A DNA stretch of 11,522 nt from Pseudanabaena sp. UBA1465 (GCA_002325645.1 DCSN01000066.1:12947-24468), one strand, 5' to 3'; shown: positions 1 to 7,080, counted from the first letter of the stretch. Notes: generated by a model from the letters alone, not told the origin. Numbers and translations are program-made.

Positions 1-576
1 CAAAGCCATTCTCAAAGCCATTCACAGCAAAAAACATCAGAACGTACTACCGAACGAAATTACTACTATCAATCGCAGTCTCAGCCCTATCAGTCCTATC
101 AAACCCGTCAGCAAACTAGCCAGCAATCTCCCCAACCTGACCCGCACAAAACCCAAAAGTCTACACACTCATCTACACACTCATCTACATACTCTCAGCA
201 ACATTCCCCAAAAACAGATCTCATTGGGGCAGACTTTCATGGGGCAAACCTGCGCGAGAAATATCTCGAAGGTAGAAATTTGAGCTATGCCAATCTGAGT
301 AATGCCGATTTAACCGATGCGTTCCTGCATCGCGTCAACTTTGAGGGTGCGAATTTACAGGGAGCAAATCTATTTAGGGCAAACCTATTTCAGGCTAACT
401 TACGCAATGCTGACCTACGCGGGGCTAACTTAATCGGAGCGGATTTAAGTGGGGCAGATTTAAGTGGGGCTAACTTAAGCGGTGCAAGGGTCGGCTTTGG
501 CGAAAAAATTATGGTGAAACTCACGAATGTAAATTTCCAAGGTGCGACGATGCCTAATGGCTCTGTATATTCCTAG
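1..576 (+). CDS. Pentapeptide-repeat protein, 3' part (5' end outside window)
   Basis: The frame is open from base 1 to the TAG at 574-576, giving 191 residues of a protein whose start lies before the window. The first ~70 residues are rich in Gln, Ser, His and Tyr (QSHSQSHS, SQPYQSYQ, STHS repeats) and look like a disordered linker. From about residue 75 a run of A(D/N)LxX pentapeptides follows (GADF, GANL, NADL, GADLS, GANLS), which in this family folds as a right-handed quadrilateral beta-helix. The chain ends with a degenerate coil and the tail MPNGSVYS. A TTG at 280 is only an internal codon, since the repeats start well before it. In cyanobacteria such linkers often join an N-terminal module such as a J domain or kinase to the repeats; which one applies here cannot be seen. 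Biochemical role unknown. Confidence 0.85.
   Translation, partial: QSHSQSHSQQKTSERTTERNYYYQSQSQPYQSYQTRQQTSQQSPQPDPHKTQKSTHSSTHSSTYSQQHSPKTDLIGADFHGANLREKYLEGRNLSYANLSNADLTDAFLHRVNFEGANLQGANLFRANLFQANLRNADLRGANLIGADLSGADLSGANLSGARVGFGEKIMVKLTNVNFQGATMPNGSVYS
160..195 (+). repeat. 12-bp tandem repeat in the coding linker
   Basis: Two perfect copies of TCTACACACTCA (160-171, 172-183) and a third with changes (184-195) encode STHS, STHS, STYS in the linker of the pentapeptide protein. The unit is a multiple of three, so copy-number change would keep the frame. Confidence 0.8.
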
Positions 577-615
577 TAGCTTTCCACAAAAATAGCGGGC
601 ATTGCCAAGTTTTAG

Positions 616-750
616 TTAGCAATCCACGCTATAGAGGAATTATCCGAGACATTACGCCATATTAGCCACAAGAAATTGACAAAGCATCCGCAAAATCGCT
701 TGACTTGTACTGAACTACTTAACAATTTTTTATCTGAAGTTTTGGATTGA
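616..750 (+). pseudogene. Possible 3' relic of a gene
   Basis: Between the TAG at 613-615 and the TGA at 748-750, one frame reads about 44 residues with a protein-like composition (…AIEELSETLRHISHKKL… then …NRLTCTELLNNFLSEVLD). It has charged amphipathic helices and less AT-rich codons than the DNA that follows. No ATG or GTG start is available, so if it was a gene only its tail remains. I do not recognise the family. It could also be a chance open frame. Confidence 0.2.
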
Positions 751-1214
751 ATTAGAAGATCATTGTTTTATCTATATCTAAGGGATGATTTGTGATCCCC
801 GCTAATATCGTAACTTTAAAAGTATCAACTATAAAAATTTAACACTTGCACCCATATTTGCTCTGCTTTTTATAGAATTTATCAATTTAAAATAATTTAA
901 TTCAACATACTTAATAATTTAAATATACAGACTCCTTCCGTTAATATTTTTATCAATTTTATTTTTAAACTCTCTAAATCAAAAAATATTACAGTTTTTA
1001 ACCTAATTTGTTTCCATTGAAATCAAAAAATTATAGATGTGGCACATAAAACTAGATTGAAAATAATAGTTTGTATGATCTGGTAAATAGAATAACTAAA
1101 AAATATAAATATCTAGGTATTTGGATTCGTATAGCTTTAAAATTTTCTCTTTCTGGATAAGGGTCTCACTGTATATAAGCTAAATCTATATCTCTAAAAT
1201 TGTCGTGTCTCATT

Positions 1215-1249
1215 AATAGGTAAGCGTTAAATTATTACGCTTACCTATT
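1215..1249 (+). terminator. 13-bp perfect hairpin, possible terminator of a small RNA
   Basis: AATAGGTAAGCGT (1215-1227) is exactly complementary to 1237-1249, with a 9-base AT loop. A T-rich but broken tract (TGTGTTT) follows on the plus strand. No gene ends near it, so it could close an unannotated transcript or be a protein-binding palindrome. The direction is uncertain. Confidence 0.35.
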
Positions 1250-1317
1250 TGTGTTTCAAAAAATATTTTTAGTTTGAATATATAAGCTTTTTAATAATTT
1301 ACTTTTTGGAATGCGTA

Positions 1318-1350
1318 TATAACTTTTGTATAACTTTTGTATAACTTTTG
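1318..1350 (+). promoter_or_regulatory. Triple 11-bp direct repeat, Pho-box-like, with a -10 at 1357-1362
   Basis: TATAACTTTTG occurs three times in tandem without a mismatch (1318-1328, 1329-1339, 1340-1350). The published cyanobacterial Pho box, bound by the response regulator SphR, is three PyTTAAPyPy(T/A) octamers spaced by 3 bp, which is the same 11-bp period. Each TATAACTT matches seven of eight positions. GATAAT at 1357-1362 lies where a -10 would fall if the repeats replace the -35. The nearest plus-strand gene is the RlpA-like gene, about 330 bp downstream, so either it has a long leader or a short transcript lies between. The binding regulator is inferred, not shown. Confidence 0.45.
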
Positions 1351-1441
1351 CTATTTGATAATGTTATGAAAATCTAATAGTGTGAAATAGAGAAAATAAA
1401 AACCCTTAAGTAATGAACTTAAAAAGCTTGCTATCCAAGTT

Positions 1442-1525
1442 TTAGTAAATCATTGATGCGATGAATTCAAACCAGAAAAAATATACGGCTAAACCGACAA
1501 AAGCCATTTCCATAGCTTGAATCAT
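1442..1525 (-). CDS. Doubtful 27-residue single-helix membrane peptide
   Basis: Minus-strand ATG at 1525 to TAA at 1442 gives MIQAMEMAFV then GLAVYFFWFEFIASMIY, one hydrophobic segment long enough to cross the membrane. A GTG at 1591 in the same frame would give 49 residues with a second hydrophobic stretch, and the frame stays open back to about 1676. Against it: there is no good ribosome site, T-rich DNA read in a random frame yields hydrophobic residues, and I do not recognise the sequence. A weak A-U hairpin followed by a T-rich tract lies downstream on the minus strand (about 1425-1395). Confidence 0.2.
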   Translation of the reverse strand: MIQAMEMAFVGLAVYFFWFEFIASMIY

Positions 1526-1690
1526 TGAATTGAGATTTTTAAAAATAAAAACAAAACTCGATAAAACTTGGAATATTGCTTGTCTTACCACTTTATCTCT
1601 ATGTACAACTCTTAGAAAACCTTCATTCGCATCACAAATAAGAAAACAAATTACAAGTATTTTCCAACTTTTTAACGTTTAAAAAAATCT

Positions 1691-2536
1691 ATGGCTAACT
1701 TATCTCATCTATCTATGTTGTGGACGATCTCTTTGCTGTCTCTATCTTCTAGCCTATCATCACCAATGTTAGCGACGGACTTAAATGATCAGAATACTAA
1801 CAATGATCTCAATTTGACTTTGCAAGAAAAATCGACATCAACTAATAACTTCAGTCAACAATCATCAGTCCCTAATCAACCTAAATACGTCATTGAGTTT
1901 CAGGCAAAGTCATCTAACGAATGGCTGATCATGGTCAATCGGCAACCTGTATTTTCAGTGAAGGATTTACCTAGTGCCGCGATCGCGACGGCTAAACTTG
2001 CCGTTATTTTGAATGCAACCGACTTTGACCCTCAGCAGCTTGAGCCATTGGTCATGGACGGAGAATATGTGGGGAAATATAAAAACACGATTTTATTTAG
2101 CATCCCTAAATCTGAGGTTGTTAACCCTTCGCTAAACTTGACCCAATGGATTAATAGTCTCAGGGTGGCAACTGGGGCAGAGCCAATGACTTTGGTAGAA
2201 GCCCAAAAGCAAATGCATCAATTGACAGCTACTAGCGAAAAAATGGATGGTATTGCTTCTTGGTATGGCCCTTATTTTCAAGGTAGACAGACTGCTTCGG
2301 GTGAGCAATTTGAACAGCAAGATTTTACGGCTGCCCATCCTAGCCTCCCTTTTGACACCTATCTCAAAGTTACTAATGAGAAAAATGGGCGATCAGTGGT
2401 GGTGAGGATTAACGATCGCGGTCCTTATATTGGTAATCGTAATCTTGATTTGTCCCATGCCGCAGCGATCGCGCTCAATAGCGATGAGATCGGCGTTGTG
2501 CCAATTACAGCAACGATATTAGTACCATTCAGATAA
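1691..2536 (+). CDS. rlpA: RlpA-like septal ring / double-psi beta-barrel protein
   Basis: 281 residues. Residues 1-29 form a signal peptide (hydrophobic WTISLLSLSS, likely cut near MLA-TD), followed by an Asn/Gln/Ser-rich linker, a middle region (~65-165) of unknown fold and a C-terminal double-psi beta-barrel (~187-280). The barrel has the RlpA signatures GIASWYG (187-193), GRQTASGE (198-205), TAAHPSLPF (213-221), VVVRINDRGPY (236-246) and DLSHAAA (253-259). His216 and Asp242 correspond to the residues proposed as catalytic in RlpA lytic transglycosylases acting on glycan strands without stem peptides. There is no SPOR domain, as is usual in cyanobacterial members. It probably acts in the periplasm on peptidoglycan at septa or during cell-wall remodelling. 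The start is the only ATG before the signal peptide; no Shine-Dalgarno is visible. It converges on the vWA gene. Confidence 0.85.
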   Translation: MANLSHLSMLWTISLLSLSSSLSSPMLATDLNDQNTNNDLNLTLQEKSTSTNNFSQQSSVPNQPKYVIEFQAKSSNEWLIMVNRQPVFSVKDLPSAAIATAKLAVILNATDFDPQQLEPLVMDGEYVGKYKNTILFSIPKSEVVNPSLNLTQWINSLRVATGAEPMTLVEAQKQMHQLTATSEKMDGIASWYGPYFQGRQTASGEQFEQQDFTAAHPSLPFDTYLKVTNEKNGRSVVVRINDRGPYIGNRNLDLSHAAAIALNSDEIGVVPITATILVPFR

Positions 2537-2566
2537 AAAAGCGCCCCTTGGGGCGCTTTTTTATCT
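2531..2566. terminator. Bidirectional Rho-independent terminator
   Basis: A perfect 17-bp inverted repeat (AGATAAAAAAGCGCCCC and its complement, TT at the centre) has a GC-rich stem core flanked by A6 and T6. It gives a U tract in both directions and overlaps the stop codons of the two convergent genes. Confidence 0.95.
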
Positions 2567-3451
2567 GAGGTTTTCGGTGCGTGTGCCGATGTCGAGAAAC
2601 TGAATTAGCTTGACAGGATCGGCATTAAACATAAAAGCTCTAGCGTCGGATGTAACCTTATAGCCTTCTTTTTCGGCAGCTTTTTGAGCAGCATAGGGGA
2701 GGGGACTAGATAGCTCAAACATTAAGCGAGCATAGGGATCATTCAGGACTTCAACGGTATTCGGAAAGGATACGGGCTGGGTATATTCTGCGGAAAGATG
2801 AATATTATAGAGAAGCACAGAGCCATCGGAGGTACTCAATTTTTTGAGGTTGAGGGCTTCTTCCGTCGGATTACCATCGGTAGATTCACCGTCGGTAATA
2901 TTAATAATCGTCGGTGGGTAGCTATTGGGATGTTTTTCAATCCATTCTTCTAGCAGAATTCTCGCCATCGCAAAGACGCTACACATCGCTGTACCGCCGC
3001 TTGCCACTGGCTTAAACCAGATCGGGAAGTCATTGTAAACCTCGACTAAACCACCCATGCCATCAGGTAGTTTTTGGGCGCGTTTTTCTAATTCGGTGGG
3101 ATTTTCATAAATCTTGCTGATGGGGGCGATCGCATGGTTGCCAACAACGCCATCAAGCGCCGATGAAACTTCGCTGTTGTAACCAATTACGCCCACATCA
3201 AAGTAATCGTAAATTTCATTACCCTTGACACACCTTTGACCGAGGGAGTCAAGCAAGCGATTGACCGCATCGGCGACTGCCTGAGCTTTTTGGATTGGTT
3301 CATTAGTTTTATGCAAGCTGGCATTTGCGCCTTTAGCCGTTCCAATGGTGGCACTTTCACTCGAAAATGCGTCTGCCATCGATCCAGATTGATCGATCAA
3401 AAAGAGAAAACAACTAGGTTGGCGGCGACTGATCTCTGCTGAGTAAGGCAT
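2561..3451 (-). CDS. vWA-domain protein with intact MIDAS
   Basis: 296 residues, essentially one von Willebrand factor type A domain. Strand 1 is FLFLID, followed by the metal-binding motif DQSGS (20-24). The other two MIDAS positions are Thr154 in SGGTAM (151-156) and Asp187 in ITDGES (185-190). A long insertion after the first motif (27-52, Ser/Ala/Thr-rich) and a Pro-rich loop after the third are likely surface loops. There is no signal peptide or membrane segment, so it is cytoplasmic. Stand-alone bacterial vWA proteins of this type (TerY-like) bind a partner through a divalent metal, often a phosphatase, kinase or AAA ATPase, but no such partner is encoded nearby. It is separated from the upstream methyltransferase by a hairpin repeat, so it probably has its own promoter. 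Specific role unknown. Confidence 0.85.
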   Translation of the reverse strand: MPYSAEISRRQPSCFLFLIDQSGSMADAFSSESATIGTAKGANASLHKTNEPIQKAQAVADAVNRLLDSLGQRCVKGNEIYDYFDVGVIGYNSEVSSALDGVVGNHAIAPISKIYENPTELEKRAQKLPDGMGGLVEVYNDFPIWFKPVASGGTAMCSVFAMARILLEEWIEKHPNSYPPTIINITDGESTDGNPTEEALNLKKLSTSDGSVLLYNIHLSAEYTQPVSFPNTVEVLNDPYARLMFELSSPLPYAAQKAAEKEGYKVTSDARAFMFNADPVKLIQFLDIGTRTENLR

Positions 3452-3577
3452 ATTAAACTTACCCGATTCCTTATGTAAGTATGTCTCAAGAATTAACTTC
3501 AGTCTAGCAAAGGTAAGCCCAATAAACTTTTTCGCAATGAAAATTCAGCTATTTATCTTAAGCGATCTGTTCTTTTG

Positions 3578-3610
3578 GGTTTGGTCGTCCGCGTAGCGGA
3601 CGACCAAACC
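3578..3610. repeat. Palindromic repeat, 15-bp arms, 3-base loop
   Basis: GGTTTGGTCGTCCGC, loop GTA, then the exact complement. It lies just past the stop of the minus-strand methyltransferase gene. No T tract follows on either strand, so it is not a standard terminator. It may protect the mRNA 3' end or be a mobile palindrome. A decayed relative covers 8642-8678. Confidence 0.85.
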
Positions 3611-3620
3611 ATCTGGATTT

Positions 3621-4745
3621 TTAATAAAGTTCATACTTCATTAGCTGACATGGCAATGCGCCATTTAATACAGCGATGCGATGGGAAGATTTCAAGCCGA
3701 TGGTTTGAGATAGTTCCTTATTGCCGCTAAGGACAAAAGCTGTCCATCCCTTAAATTGTTGTTTGAGAACATTCCCTAATTGCTTATAAAAAGCGCCCAA
3801 ATCACTATCTCTTCCCAATCTCTCACCGTAGGGAGGATTGCAAAAGAGAACTCCACTATCAGCAGGGGCGACTACTTCCGCAAGTTCTAAGGCGGAGAAA
3901 TAGACATGATTGGATAAACCGCAATTTTTAGCATTGATGATTGCTTGATCGACTACTTCAGGATTGCGATCGCTGCCCCAGATTGGCGCAGGCAAAGCAT
4001 CTAAACGATGATCATCGGCTTCTTGAATCAAGGTTGCTAAAAGCTCTTGATCGAAATCTAGCCAAGTCTCAAATCCAAAATGATCGCGAAACATTCCAGG
4101 GGCAATATTTAGAGCCTTTAAACTTGCTTCTAAGGGTAAAGTTCCTGAACCGCAGAGAGGATCATAAAACATCTGATCAGGTTGCCAGCCCGACATCTGG
4201 ATCAGGGCAGCCGCAAGGGATTCCTTGAGGGGAGCCGCACCAACGGCGGGACGATAACCGCGACGATGGAGGCTATTGCCAGAGCTATCGAGGCTGACGG
4301 TACAGCCATTGTCATCGATATGTACTCCGATGCGTAAATCTGCTTCCTGGATATCTACATCCGATCGCTCGCCAAATCGTTCCTTTTGCTGATCAACGAT
4401 CGCATTTTTGACTTGGAGTGCGGTGAAATGGGTATGATTGAGGTGATCATTTTTGCCCGTAGCATTTACAGCCAAAGTCATTTCAGGGGTTAAAAACTCT
4501 GACCAATCGATCGCTTTAATTCCCTTATAGAGATCATCAGCATCAAGGCAATCAAATTGATCGAGGTGCATCAGGATACGGAATGGTAAACGCGCCCAGA
4601 GATTAACGCGATAAAGCAAGGTGCGATCGCCTTCAAAGCTGACCCCACAAAATCCTGACTCAACAGCATGAGCGCCCAGTTGTTCTAATTCCTGTGCTGC
4701 AAGGGATTCTAAGCCCCTCGCCACAGTCGCAAAATATTGATTCAT
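3621..4745 (-). CDS. THUMP-domain class I SAM-dependent RNA methyltransferase (RlmL/YpsC family)
   Basis: 374 residues from the ATG at 4745. The same frame runs open to an ATG at 4871, but that would overlap cnaT by 122 nt; MNQYFATVARGLE is the usual family N-terminus and leaves a 4-nt gap to the cnaT stop. A THUMP-type RNA-binding domain fills about 1-155. The Rossmann methyltransferase domain follows, with motif I DPLCGSGTL (195-203), GSDRNP (257-262) for the ribose-binding acidic strand, and the catalytic FCNPPYGERLG (301-311). NPPY is typical of N2-guanine methylation, and E. coli RlmL makes m2G2445 in 23S rRNA. The length matches single-domain homologues such as B. subtilis YpsC and lacks the C-terminal RlmK half. 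It is very likely co-transcribed with cnaT. The exact target base is inferred. Confidence 0.9.
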   Translation of the reverse strand: MNQYFATVARGLESLAAQELEQLGAHAVESGFCGVSFEGDRTLLYRVNLWARLPFRILMHLDQFDCLDADDLYKGIKAIDWSEFLTPEMTLAVNATGKNDHLNHTHFTALQVKNAIVDQQKERFGERSDVDIQEADLRIGVHIDDNGCTVSLDSSGNSLHRRGYRPAVGAAPLKESLAAALIQMSGWQPDQMFYDPLCGSGTLPLEASLKALNIAPGMFRDHFGFETWLDFDQELLATLIQEADDHRLDALPAPIWGSDRNPEVVDQAIINAKNCGLSNHVYFSALELAEVVAPADSGVLFCNPPYGERLGRDSDLGAFYKQLGNVLKQQFKGWTAFVLSGNKELSQTIGLKSSHRIAVLNGALPCQLMKYELY

Positions 4746-4749
4746 AAAT

Positions 4750-5781
4750 CTATGATACTTGTAAGTCTTGCAATTTCTGTAATGCTGCGCCACTGCTGAT
4801 AATCTCTTGGGCATAGGCGATCGCTTCGGTAATATCTCCATGCAGTCCATAGAGCCAAAGATAAAAGCCACAGTTCCACAATACGGAGTTGAGATATTCG
4901 GAAGGTTCCGCTTTTAGTGCCGAGATGATTTTAGTTGCCATTTCGGAAGCATCCGCGATCGCAGGATCTTCCGAGCTAAATCCATAGTTCTTTGCGGATA
5001 GAGTCAATCTCTCAAAGCGATCGCCTCGGTTGATACCGATAATCGATGTCCGCGATCGCGCTAAATCCACACTTCCTTCCAAACCTTTTACGGTGGCAAA
5101 TTCATGAATACCATGCTTGGCAAAAGCTTCGCGAATGTTTGTCTCGGTGGGTGGATGCACAAATCCTGACACAATAAATTGCTTGCCTTGATAGGGCGAC
5201 CACATTAACTCAAGGGTGGCAAAGGGTGGGCGTTTACCGATTTGTTCACGATAGGGAACTAGCCCTTGAGCAAGGGGAAAATGTTTGGGTAAATAGACAA
5301 AACCTAAATTCTGAGTTTCTAAATTTCGCTGTACCTGCTCAATGGTCAAATTTTGCCAATGCAAACCCAAGGCTTGCCAGATTTCCATAAACGGTAAGCC
5401 TTCCTTGGTGGGCATCCGATCGCCGCCATGCATCAGCAGAGGAATCCCCGCCGCCGCCAATACGATCGCCGTCACAGGACTGACGGGCGCAGTCTTCGAT
5501 CTACCGTCGTAGGGTGAGCCTAGCACCAATACTTTTTGATCGGAGGCGATCGCGGCTACCTTTGCCCCTAAAAGTTTATAGGCATCCAACATTCCCGCAA
5601 TTTCTTCACTGGTTGGACGCTTAATCCGATGGGCGATCATAAAGGCTCCAATCTGAGCAGGGGTGGCGACACCTTGCAACATCATGATCGTTGCGGTTTC
5701 AGCCTCTTGGCGCGTCAAGTTTTTGCTGGTATGTGTACCACTACCAACTTTACGCAAAAATTCGCGAAATTCGTTACTCAT
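4750..5781 (-). CDS. cnaT: CnaT, TrpD2-like protein needed for nitrate-assimilation gene expression
   Basis: 343 residues of the anthranilate phosphoribosyltransferase fold: an N-terminal helical domain (~1-75) and a nucleoside-phosphorylase-type alpha/beta domain. The catalytic signatures of true TrpD are altered. The PRPP loop GTGGD is replaced by GSPYDG (88-93), and the HGNR-type anthranilate motif by LMHGGDRMPTKEG (116-128). This is the TrpD2 pattern, whose E. coli member YbiB binds nucleic acid and does not make tryptophan. In Anabaena PCC 7120 the TrpD-like gene cnaT lies just downstream of ntcB and is required, by an unknown mechanism, for nir operon expression; the same order is found here. 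Identification rests on sequence type plus this context. The ATG at 5781 lacks a clear Shine-Dalgarno. Confidence 0.8.
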   Translation of the reverse strand: MSNEFREFLRKVGSGTHTSKNLTRQEAETATIMMLQGVATPAQIGAFMIAHRIKRPTSEEIAGMLDAYKLLGAKVAAIASDQKVLVLGSPYDGRSKTAPVSPVTAIVLAAAGIPLLMHGGDRMPTKEGLPFMEIWQALGLHWQNLTIEQVQRNLETQNLGFVYLPKHFPLAQGLVPYREQIGKRPPFATLELMWSPYQGKQFIVSGFVHPPTETNIREAFAKHGIHEFATVKGLEGSVDLARSRTSIIGINRGDRFERLTLSAKNYGFSSEDPAIADASEMATKIISALKAEPSEYLNSVLWNCGFYLWLYGLHGDITEAIAYAQEIISSGAALQKLQDLQVS

Positions 5782-5828
5782 TAATCTTGATAGGGAATTT
5801 AAGGCAAAAGTCGGTTAGATGTTGAATT

Positions 5829-5881
5829 ATAGCCTAATTTTCAAAAAGCTTGCTTAGCAAGCTTTTTGAAAATTAGGCTAT
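5829..5881. repeat. 25-bp perfect hairpin between ntcB and cnaT
   Basis: The arms 5829-5853 and 5857-5881 are exact complements around a TTA loop. The hairpin begins in the ntcB stop codon. Its core contains AAAAAGCTTGC. No U run follows the stem on the minus strand, so it looks more like an RNA 3'-end stabiliser or partial attenuator between two linked genes than a full terminator. Confidence 0.85.
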
Positions 5882-6801
5882 CACAAAGCCGAATAAGTGA
5901 GTGAATTTTGCTGTTGGATGATCTGAGCCGCCAGTTTGCAAAAATATTGAATCGGTGGAATCTGAATGCGATCGCTGGTGGTGACTAACACAATTTCGCG
6001 GGTCAAACTTGGCTCAGTCAGCGATCGCACGACCAAATCAGGATCATAACTGAGTTCTATCAAAAAAGTCTCAGGTAATATCGCGATCAGAGTTCCTTGC
6101 TTGACCACACCTCGAAAAGCTTCCAGAGAATTCAATTCAATGGTCGCATTTAAGGAAATTCCTTGACGATTAAACTGATCCTGCACAAGACGTTGTAATC
6201 CATAGCCATCTTTAAAAACTACTTGAGGGAAGTTATGCAAATCTTTCCATGTTAGATTCTCCTTTTGGCTTAGGACATGATTAGCTGGTAGCAATAATTG
6301 AATTCTCTCTTCATAAAGTCGCTGCACCACCATTTCCGAACTCGCCGTCAAAAAAGGATTATTCATGACGATCGCAATATCAATTAAGCCATCTTTGAGA
6401 ACCTTGAGGGCGCGATCGCTTCCCAATGTGGTTACTCGCAACTGCACATTCGGATAAGTCTTAGAAAATTTCTGCAATATCGGTGGTAACTGATAGGCAC
6501 AAGCCGAAGGAATTCCCGCTATACATAACTCGGTTTGTTTGCCAGATTGGAGGTCAGTTAGTTCCTGCTCGGCGGTTGCCCAAATTTGACAGATTTTCTT
6601 GGCATGGGGTAATAAGTGATCGCCACCCAATGTTAATTTGGCACTTCCTTGACGATGAAACAAGGCAATCCCCACGGTAGCTTCAAGGGACTGCACCTGT
6701 CGGCTAATAGTTGATTGGCTAACTCCGCATTTCTGCGCCGCCTGCTGAAAGTTGCCCGTTTCTGCAACTGCCAAAAAAGCCTGTAACTGTTCCAAACGCA
6801 T
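5881..6801 (-). CDS. ntcB: LysR-family regulator, NtcB (nitrate assimilation activator)
   Basis: 306 residues from the ATG at 6801. The frame allows an earlier ATG at 6837, but MRLEQLQAFLAVAE is the classic LysR start, and the later start leaves room for a promoter. The winged helix-turn-helix is at ~4-60 (FQQAAQKCGVSQSTISRQVQSLE, then LFHR). The periplasmic-binding-type effector domain follows from ~90, with the stretch LGSDRALKVLKDG (126-138) and IAIVMNN (142-148). These and the direct cnaT neighbour point to NtcB, which activates nir/nrt genes in the presence of nitrate or nitrite, together with NtcA. The alternative is another LysR activator such as CmpR or RbcR, but their N-termini differ. 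An NtcA-like site lies upstream. Confidence 0.78.
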   Translation of the reverse strand: MRLEQLQAFLAVAETGNFQQAAQKCGVSQSTISRQVQSLEATVGIALFHRQGSAKLTLGGDHLLPHAKKICQIWATAEQELTDLQSGKQTELCIAGIPSACAYQLPPILQKFSKTYPNVQLRVTTLGSDRALKVLKDGLIDIAIVMNNPFLTASSEMVVQRLYEERIQLLLPANHVLSQKENLTWKDLHNFPQVVFKDGYGLQRLVQDQFNRQGISLNATIELNSLEAFRGVVKQGTLIAILPETFLIELSYDPDLVVRSLTEPSLTREIVLVTTSDRIQIPPIQYFCKLAAQIIQQQNSLTYSAL

Positions 6802-6863
6802 GAGAAATAAACGATAACTGGTTGAACCTGTCATCATTAAGCCGTTTATAGGTTCTCAAAAAA

Positions 6864-6877
6864 GTAGCATCGGTAAC
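6864..6877 (-). promoter_or_regulatory. NtcA-like site upstream of ntcB
   Basis: On the minus strand GTTACCGATGCTAC fits GT-N10-AC and differs at one position from the NtcA consensus GTA-N8-TAC. It lies about 63 bp before the chosen ntcB start. The -10 region at the expected 22-bp distance is poor, so the site is only suggestive; ntcB is under NtcA control in other cyanobacteria. Confidence 0.3.
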
Positions 6878-6883
6878 AAGTCG

Positions 6884-6914
6884 AGCAAAGGCAGCACGAA
6901 GTGCTGCCCTTGCT
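6884..6914. repeat. Palindromic repeat, 14-bp arms, loop GAA
   Basis: AGCAAAGGCAGCAC (6884-6897) pairs with 6901-6914 around a GAA loop. The single mismatch, A6889/C6909, would be a U-G pair in minus-strand RNA. It abuts the MITE-like element and lies in the ntcB upstream region. Confidence 0.7.
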
Positions 6915-7020
6915 ATAGCGGTTTTCAAATGACTACTGTACAGACAATGCAAAAAATGTAGTGGCAATTCATGAATTGCCACTACATTTTTTATGCCACA
7001 CTCAACTGAAAACCGCTATA
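6914..7020. mobile_element. MITE-like element with terminal repeats and a 42-bp internal palindrome
   Basis: Perfect 14-bp terminal inverted repeats (TATAGCGGTTTTCA at 6914-6927 and its complement at 7007-7020) enclose a 42-bp perfect palindrome (6951-6992, centred on TTCATGAA). There is no coding capacity. TA at each outer end could be a target duplication, as for IS630/Tc1-type elements. The whole can fold into one long hairpin. It sits in the upstream region of ntcB. Assignment to a parental IS is not possible from this window. Confidence 0.65.
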
Positions 7021-7080
7021 ATTCACCGTCAAATAAAGAACCTGATAAGTAGCTCGGCATAGTCATAAACATAACTACTT

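Larger units (their letters stand above)
577..1690. other. AT-rich intergenic region, 1.1 kb
   Basis: No convincing gene is seen. The stretch is much more AT-rich than the rest of the window and lacks HIP1 sites. What can be pointed to is listed separately: a possible gene relic at 616-750, a hairpin at 1215-1249, the triple 11-bp repeat at 1318-1350 and a weak minus-strand small ORF at 1442-1525. A 10-bp inverted repeat, CCAAGTTTTA at 1435-1444 and its complement at 1562-1571, brackets the small ORF. The stretch 751-1210 shows nothing I can name. Confidence 0.6.

Noticed and set aside
160..195. CRISPR-like array from the 12-bp tandem repeat
   Set aside because: The units are contiguous without spacers, short and in a coding frame.
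782..799. GGGAT/ATCCC hairpin as an operator or riboswitch stem
   Set aside because: Only five base pairs with no supporting context; expected by chance.
577..1690. tRNA or riboswitch in the AT-rich gap
   Set aside because: No cloverleaf, CCA-end pattern or known riboswitch core could be found by eye on either strand.
3236..3442. Plus-strand open frame opposite the vWA gene
   Set aside because: Antisense to the MIDAS-encoding region of a convincing gene.
4746..4871. Longer N-terminus for the RNA methyltransferase (ATG at 4871)
   Set aside because: It would overlap cnaT by 122 nt and adds residues unlike the family; the ATG at 4745 gives the standard N-terminus.
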